Source: Polymyxa betae (lineage: Eukaryota > Endomyxa > Phytomyxea > Plasmodiophorida > Plasmodiophoridae). Taken from it: 64,000 bases of DNA. Shown here piece after piece: positions 58,388-64,000 of the stretch (the first letter of the stretch is position 1; each line of letters begins with the position of its first letter). Both the position numbers and the translations under genes were made by a program. The notes beneath the pieces were generated by a model that did not search any database, was not told where the DNA came from, and saw nothing but the letters and a program-made list of their open reading frames with translations. The stretch lies in the NCBI GenBank assembly GCA_003693705.1, contig RBZT01000176.1:1-64000 (forward strand), read 5' to 3'.

Positions 58388-59341
58388 ATGTCCAGCATAC
58401 GCCTGCTGTCGCTGACCCGAGTCCTGGGTTGTCGTCTAGCGGTCAGGCCTGCTCCCAGAATGGCATTCCTGTCGACTAACAGGACCAGCAAGGCCAGTGA
58501 TGTCGACTCGGAATCCCAGCCTGTATTATTTTGCACGTTTGCTCGGTTTTCGTCTTAACCGGTTATAGGAAAAGGCAGCCGCTGATCAGCCTCCGGCTGC
58601 TGAAAATCCCACATCAACTGCTGCTGAACCGTCTACCGCAGAGCAACAAACGGAATTCGAGACGGCCAGCGCCCCCAGCATTGCTGAGCTTGCCGACCTG
58701 ATCGCCGAGAAAGACGTAAAACTCGTTGGAGTCACAGATAAATATCATCGCGCTCTGGCGGGTTCGTTTCATATCTTCTCACCGCTGCCATTAAGTTTCC
58801 TTAGAAATGGAGAATGTTCGAACTAGATCGCGACGTGATGTTGAGAACGCCTACAAATATTCGATCCAGGGATTCGCCAAAGACCTTTTAGAGACCGCCG
58901 ACAACCTGAATCGCGCCCTCGAAAACGTTGATCAGACCAAGTTTGAGTCGAATCCTGACCTAAAGACACTATTCGAAGGCTTGCAGATGACAGAAACCGG
59001 TCTGAGCAAGATTTTCCAAAAATATGGTGTAGAGAAGGTCGAGATCATGGGATTCTGGATTTTAAATCGTTGACGTTTTCTTGTAGATGGAAGTTGGAGT
59101 AGGAGCGCCATTCGACCCGAATTTCCACACTGCCATTTTCCAGCAGGAATCGGTTGAAGCGACGCCTGGCACCATCGCTACTGTGGTATCAACAGGTTCG
59201 CTCTTCTTGTGTTTTTATTCATGCCGCTCTAACTGGATCGAAATGATAGGCTACTTGTTCAAGGATCGTGTGTTGCGTCCTGCCGCTGTCGGCACGTTCA
59301 AGCAGGCGCCGACGCCGCCATCGCCTCCGAAATCTGAATAA
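58388..59341 (+). CDS. MGE1: Mitochondrial GrpE nucleotide-exchange factor
   Basis: This releases ADP from the mitochondrial Hsp70 during import and folding. Five exons. The N-terminus MSSIRLLSLTRVLGCRLAVR is an arginine-rich presequence. An Ala/Pro/Glu spacer and the long dimerisation helix follow. The core is ALAEMENVRTRSRRDVENAYKY, spliced across an intron, then FAKDLLETADNLNRALE, MTETGLSKIFQKYGVEKVE, then GAPFDPNFHTAIFQQES. The C-terminal beta domain is GYLFKDRVLRPAAVGT, the family signature. Intact throughout. It is a nuclear gene for a mitochondrial protein, like the SCO1 gene that follows it. Confidence 0.95.
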
Positions 59342-59603
59342 GTTGCCGGAAATGTTTCCTTTATTAATCGTAACCAAATAAATCTGTTTAGACAATGTGT
59401 AAATATAAATCATCGTGCTCTCATCCATTCCACTATTCTTGATGTAATGCTGTCGAATCAGTGATCTTTTAGCTTACATCACGAAAGGCATTTTCCTCAG
59501 CAATGTTATACATTGATATGTTGCGAAAGCAGAAGTCCCCTGTTCGCAGTGCGAGCTTTAGCCATTCGGGTTTCGGGTTCGTCTTGGACTGCCGTTTATC
59601 GCC

Positions 59604-60556
59604 ATGTTCCGATCTGTGTTTCAACGGCAGCTGGGTCGGCGGCTAATCTGGAGCGGCGCTTCGAATTCGGTCCAACCGATCACTTGGGCACGCCTGGCAG
59701 GCTTCGGCCTCGTATCGGCATCGTTGCTGGCGTCGTACCAATACATTAAACAGAAGAAAGTCAACCGAAAACGTACAGTCGAACGTATCGATCTGGACCT
59801 TGCTGATTCGCTTCAGTATCGGAAAGCAAGACGATTGGTAAACCGCTTATTGGCGGCCCGTTCCAGCTGGTTAATTCGGAAGGTGCCATTGTCAGATCAG
59901 TGGATCTGCATGGTCACTATGCGATCCTGTATTTTGGCTTCACACATTGCCCCGATCTTTGTCCCACAGAAATGTCCAAAATTACAAAAGCTATCGAGCT
60001 CATTGGTATCACAAGTTTAGTCTCGCAAAGCATCGTTGAGATTGCAACTTAGATGAGGCGCGTTCGAACACCGATCCACAAGTGATTCCAGTGTTTATAT
60101 CTGTTGATCCACATCGTGATACACCTCGAGTCTTGCAAGAATATAAGAAAGGTTCGTAAATATTGCTATTGGTATGCAATGAGCTCTTGATGATCTGATA
60201 GCATATCATCCACGACTTGTTACTTTAACAGGCTCTATTAACGATATCACGAGTGTTGCCAAGAAGTATCGAGTCTATTTCAGTGCTCCCGAAGGTGAAG
60301 ATGAAGACTACATGGTGGACCATTCCTTATTTGCCTATTTGATCGGAACGGATGGATCGGTGAGACGTTATACTAGCCCATCGGCGGTCAGCACTGAAGT
60401 TTATAGGTTGTGGAGATATTTGGACGCGACCTAACTGCTGAACAGCTGGCAGCCAAAGTTGCTGCTTCTATGGTACAAGATCGTTTGACAGAAAAGGAGC
60501 GCCAGGTAGAGCTCGTGGCAAGCCCCGGTCCTGATCGAGTTCAAGCTCACGCGTGA
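59604..60556 (+). CDS. SCO1: Copper chaperone SCO1 for cytochrome c oxidase
   Basis: This inner-membrane thioredoxin-fold protein delivers copper to the CuA site of COX2. Several exons. The N-terminus MFRSVFQRQLGRRLIWSG is a presequence, followed by a single anchor (LAGFGLVSASLLASYQYI). The domain reads KTIGKPLIGGPFQLVNSEGA, then YFGFTHCPDLCPTEM with the CxxxC copper ligands, VFISVDPHRDTP, and DYMVDHSLFAYLIGTDG with the His ligand. One intron, at about 59782-59813, is only 32 nt (GTATCG...CTTCAG). Between the core exons the frames shift only at plausible introns. All copper ligands are intact. Confidence 0.92.
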
Positions 60557-61121
60557 TGTTTCACATTATCAGAAGTTGCATTACGAAGCTTGAAAGCCGA
60601 AACTCATGCACTCTATAATCAGGTCGATAATCGTTAAATAATGTGTTTAAAATCTGTCTTATCAGATTCTGTATTTCTTTGATACTGCTTTGGAACGTAT
60701 AGTACTATTGTCTACTGCTGTTATTCAGACTCATGCCCTGATTCTGTTAATGACGCTCATGTTTCCAGGTAATAGATCAGCCGCCGTCGTTGCCCCTGAA
60801 GAAAGTCAGGCTTAGAAGAAAACAATATAACAACTGTCGATTTATAGATGAGACCTGTTTATGCTGCTCTCTGATGTCTCTATATACTGAGGATTCGCTA
60901 TCAGCAAATCGTAATTCATCACTGGGATATTTGTAAGGAGAAACTGAATTAAATTGAAGCCGTCCTACTGACAATGTCGAAAGAATCGACGAAATTCGAC
61001 CTTGGTTGCCAGCGTCATTCAGTGCAGAATGAATTTGGTGTTTGATCTTGAGATAAATTGTCGACCAATAGCACGCAGACGTATTTCATTCCATAACTCA
61101 ATGTTGCCTGTCTAGGAAGCC
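60557..61121. other. Intergenic, no gene seen
   Basis: AT-rich sequence with no frame of interest; presumably the SCO1 3' region and an upstream region for whatever follows. Confidence 0.4.
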
Positions 61122-61376
61122 ATGATGCTGTTAGCTACACCAGCGAGCAGCATTGCTTTCAGACAGGTTTGGCAAGACTGCCAACCGTTTGAGGATTTTC
61201 TTCTGATGAACATTTCGCTTCCTCACTTCAACAGACGACGGGTGCTCGACCAGCGGGTTGATTTCGCTGATCTATTGCACAATATCACGCCATCTAATCG
61301 TGACAGCCTAAATCTTTCGTATATATTGTGCCGCCCAAGAAAACGTCTGGAAGCTTGGTGTTTGGTGCCCGTTTGA
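61122..61376 (+). CDS. Candidate small protein, unrecognised
   Basis: An 84-codon ATG frame with SIAFRQVWQDCQPFEDFLLMN and a basic end (ILCRPRKRLEAWCLVPV). A possible intron lies inside it, since a GTTTGG donor after IAFRQ and a CAACAG acceptor fit. No known motif. Low confidence. Confidence 0.25.
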   Translation: MMLLATPASSIAFRQVWQDCQPFEDFLLMNISLPHFNRRRVLDQRVDFADLLHNITPSNRDSLNLSYILCRPRKRLEAWCLVPV

Positions 61377-61656
61377 CCTCTCTTTCAAAGCGTGTTTGGC
61401 CTGAACGAAAGTACCAGATCCCTCATACATGCACAGCTCGCCTAACCTTGCCGTTCCTCGTGCTGCCTGACGTTTCGCCTTTTCTTAATCATCTGATATT
61501 TTAGAGAGGGCTAAAACTGCAGCTTGGCTGAGCAATGAGCAGGCAAGGAGACAATATATATCTGCCGGGCTGTTTGAGTCCCATCGTTGATCGTTGACGC
61601 GATTGACGTCTAATCGTTGCGGTTCCTCTATTTTTTGGGACATCACTTTAGTGTTT

Positions 61657-61923
61657 ATGGATCTATCAACGATCCAACCACTCTATAGGAGAACTGCAAA
61701 TCAAAAATTGATATCAAGTCGAAGCAAGCCTGCACCTCTTCCGGGATATCATCGAAGAAAAAAACCTATCTACGGCCCATATTCCAAGTTTCTGTTTGAA
61801 CAAGGAGCTGCTTTCAAAGGGCATCCCAGTCCCCTGTATTCAAAGGATCATGAGCCACGAGCTAGGCCGCCTAACGTCCTGCGTATCTGTCAGTACCAAT
61901 TCAAGCGGCTGAACGGTTCATGA
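61657..61923 (+). CDS. Candidate small basic protein, unrecognised
   Basis: An 88-residue frame from ATG 61657, very basic and Pro/Tyr-rich (PGYHRRKKPIYGPYSKFLFE; FKGHPSPLYSKDHEPRARPP). The composition recalls mitochondrial ribosomal or other RNA-binding small proteins, but there is no match I can name. It may also be an exon of a longer gene. A further open frame starts at 61997 (MSGISTNLVNGDRLKKNVRG). Confidence 0.35.
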   Translation: MDLSTIQPLYRRTANQKLISSRSKPAPLPGYHRRKKPIYGPYSKFLFEQGAAFKGHPSPLYSKDHEPRARPPNVLRICQYQFKRLNGS

Positions 61924-64000
61924 TGCGGGAGTTTCGACTCTCGCAGCGCCGTCATCGTCCTTAACTCGAGGGTGACGTTGTCTCGTGCCGGTCATCATGT
62001 CGGGTATCTCCACCAATCTGGTGAACGGAGATCGTCTCAAAAAAAATGTTCGAGGACGGTTTTTGGCGTTTGAAATTGATCGAGTTTGCAACTCCCAGCA
62101 GTCCGAGAAAGGCAATCAAATCAACCATCTCTAGTCCAGCCTAGTGATAAGGAGATCCAGGAGTTGGATCGCATTGAAGAAGTGCCGCTAGTATTAAGCG
62201 ATCATCAGCGCTGGACAAGATGTGATGCATGATTCCAAGAGCGGGTCAATTTTGGCTTTGCTGAACATCATGATAGCGGCCGGTTATCAGCTGTTGCTGT
62301 ACCTTTGTGAGACAGCTCGATATATTACTTGCAGACACTGAAGTTATTGAATTCTCTCACACGAACAATCTCATAAATACCTACATGTCACTGAACCAAA
62401 CAAAACACGCATACAAAGAGTATCATCAATGGTACAAGTAATCTCATTTCGTTGAAACGATTGCTGCACATGAAGTGTTCAGAATCGTCGGCCCTCTTCT
62501 ACATAAGCTGACTTACTACTCTCATAGTAAGGTTACGCTTACACAATTGGTTTTCAAACTGACTCGATCAAGAGCAAGAAATTCCTGGTGATGATCATCT
62601 TCATTAAGCTGCTCAGCTCCGTCCATCGCATTGATCAGCTTCGACAAGGAGGACACCAAAGAGTCAAAACAGACCCGCAATGTTAGCCATCCCTGTAACC
62701 AACAATCAAGAAAGCACTATCGTCATACAAAGCCCTCAGCATCTACCTTAAAGGCAGGGTAGTCAACTAATTCACGATGTCGCTATCGATTTCCGCCTTG
62801 ATTCAGTATGGTGAATTTATTATCCAGATAATGCTATCAACCAAACCCTGATGATTCCATCAACGAGATTGCGCCTTCGGAATCCGAATGAATTCGATCT
62901 TTACTACAAGAAGGGCTTGCACTTGATCTGGGTTTAAACTGGTAATATCCATCTTTGATTTATGAATATTTAGGATACTGTACATTAGCATTTATCTACT
63001 ACAACAAACATGTGCAATGAACTCAAAACTCGGAATCTCAGAATGTTGCGACCATTCGATTTCCAATTGTTAGGTTCATCATTGTGTAAACCTTAGCTTT
63101 AGGAAGGCAGAAACATTCATTGATACCCCCCTGCGATTCTGTCAGCGGGATTCTTCCTTAACTGCAACAATCGGTTAATGATAAGCTCAGTCGAGAGATT
63201 GCTACAGACGTAGAGCTCTAAACAGACCTGTTTCAACAGTTCTGTTTCTGGCGCTTTCGAATCAGTAATGGAGGAATATGATCAAATACAGCGGATGTAC
63301 CTCATTAGGGATAACAGCTCAAAGAAGAAAGGTTCTGTGTGCTAACGGTTCGAATTCGTTGGAAAAAGGTCCAACAGCAACACGCGGCTGCTAATGCTGC
63401 CCATTCGAGTATCGAGAAAGAATCCATTCCAGCTGAAGTCTCAAGCTCTAATGTCAGTGTTGAGTTGATTAGTGAGAAAGGCAGGATTACTGACACAGGC
63501 CGTTCGACATTCTGCCCTTTCAGCTTTCGATGGTAATGTAGTGGATTACCATGGCCATAACGGGTAACTGAGAATCATGGTTTAGGATATCATGGATGCT
63601 GTAAGAAAACATCATCATGGACAGAATCGGTAAAGTCAATGCTGTGACAAGACTCATAATCAAGTTAAATACTACATTGTCATTATCTACTTCATGTTCA
63701 TCAAGTTGGGCTCTGGCAAAACAAGATAGATGCCCACTGTCGCTATTGTATTCAGGATGGCGATTAACGGTTTGGTGGTCACATTCATTCTCTTGTTGTA
63801 AGACTAATGTCTTGCTGCTTATTTCAGCAACATTGAAATTGAACTTCTGTAGTTGATGGATCTAGGTTTATCACAGCTTGTGGTATCATCTGTTTCTATT
63901 GATGCCTATTGTAATCAGACGTTGTATCCCACAAGTTGAGCAAACACACCTGCACTAATTTGATGCGAAATCGGGTTTTTGAGAGTACTGAAAAAAGAGA
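61924..64000. other. Right edge, only fragmentary coding signals
   Basis: Two signals stand out. Near 62000-62220 on the + strand open frames (KNVRGRFLAFEIDRVCNSQQ; DKEIQELDRIEEVPLVLSD) look protein-like. Near 63845-63530 on the minus strand a frame of about 105 codons begins after a CTACAG acceptor and includes a hydrophobic span (VVFNLIMSLVTALTLPILSM). Neither resolves into a whole gene in this window; the second may belong to a gene that continues to the right. The rest shows nothing. Confidence 0.35.

Overview
The window looks like nuclear DNA from a zoosporic (flagellated) early-diverging fungus. Fungal evidence: two Zn(II)2Cys6 binuclear-cluster proteins, and dense spliced genes with introns of about 30-90 nt (GT...AG). 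Flagellum evidence: a WDR49/CFAP337-type EF-hand/WD40 protein, a probable CatSper auxiliary subunit, a large multi-exon coiled-coil protein and an LRR/coiled-coil protein. TAA, TAG and TGA all end well-conserved genes, so the code is standard. A chytrid or blastocladiomycete is most likely; I cannot name the species.

Layout. 1-3.4 kb is gene-poor: GC-rich CCCGA repeats, a dead Tc1/mariner-type transposase and a decaying 48-bp minisatellite. 3.4-21.7 kb is a compact block of housekeeping genes: S9D glutamyl endopeptidase-like protease, RPB8, PSF3 (GINS), UTP3/SAS10, a chromo-like/RS/zinc-knuckle protein, Rab11, a secreted fasciclin protein, an ankyrin protein, a Reb1/TTF1-like Myb protein, CAF1 deadenylase and a RING-type protein. 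21.9-23.6 kb holds a 573-bp MITE-like element with a TTA target duplication and otherwise nothing recognisable.

23.6-30.5 kb is AT-rich: a two-part signal-peptide gene with an in-frame TAA, a WD40 protein divergent from the CFAP337-like gene, and a GNAT acetyltransferase. One intron of the CFAP337-like gene is made of telomere-like repeats, and an opposite-strand telomere-like tract lies just past the gene. 30.5-32.7 kb holds an unrecognised intronless gene with an acidic tail (possibly of mobile or viral origin) behind a short tandem repeat.

32.7-54 kb: TAM41, Zn2Cys6 protein 1, the coiled-coil gene, PP2A B'' subunit, a membrane-anchored orphan, a PTS1-bearing long-chain acyl-CoA synthetase, the CatSper-like subunit, the LRR protein and Rab7. 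54-60.6 kb: Zn2Cys6 protein 2 (a paralogue of the first), V-ATPase subunit D, two small proteins, mitochondrial GrpE and SCO1. 60.6-64 kb has only weak candidate ORFs.

There is no operon logic. Links between genes are by cellular system: mitochondrial biogenesis (TAM41, GrpE, SCO1), endolysosome (Rab7, V-ATPase D, Rab11), RNA and replication machinery (RPB8, PSF3, UTP3, CAF1) and the flagellum.
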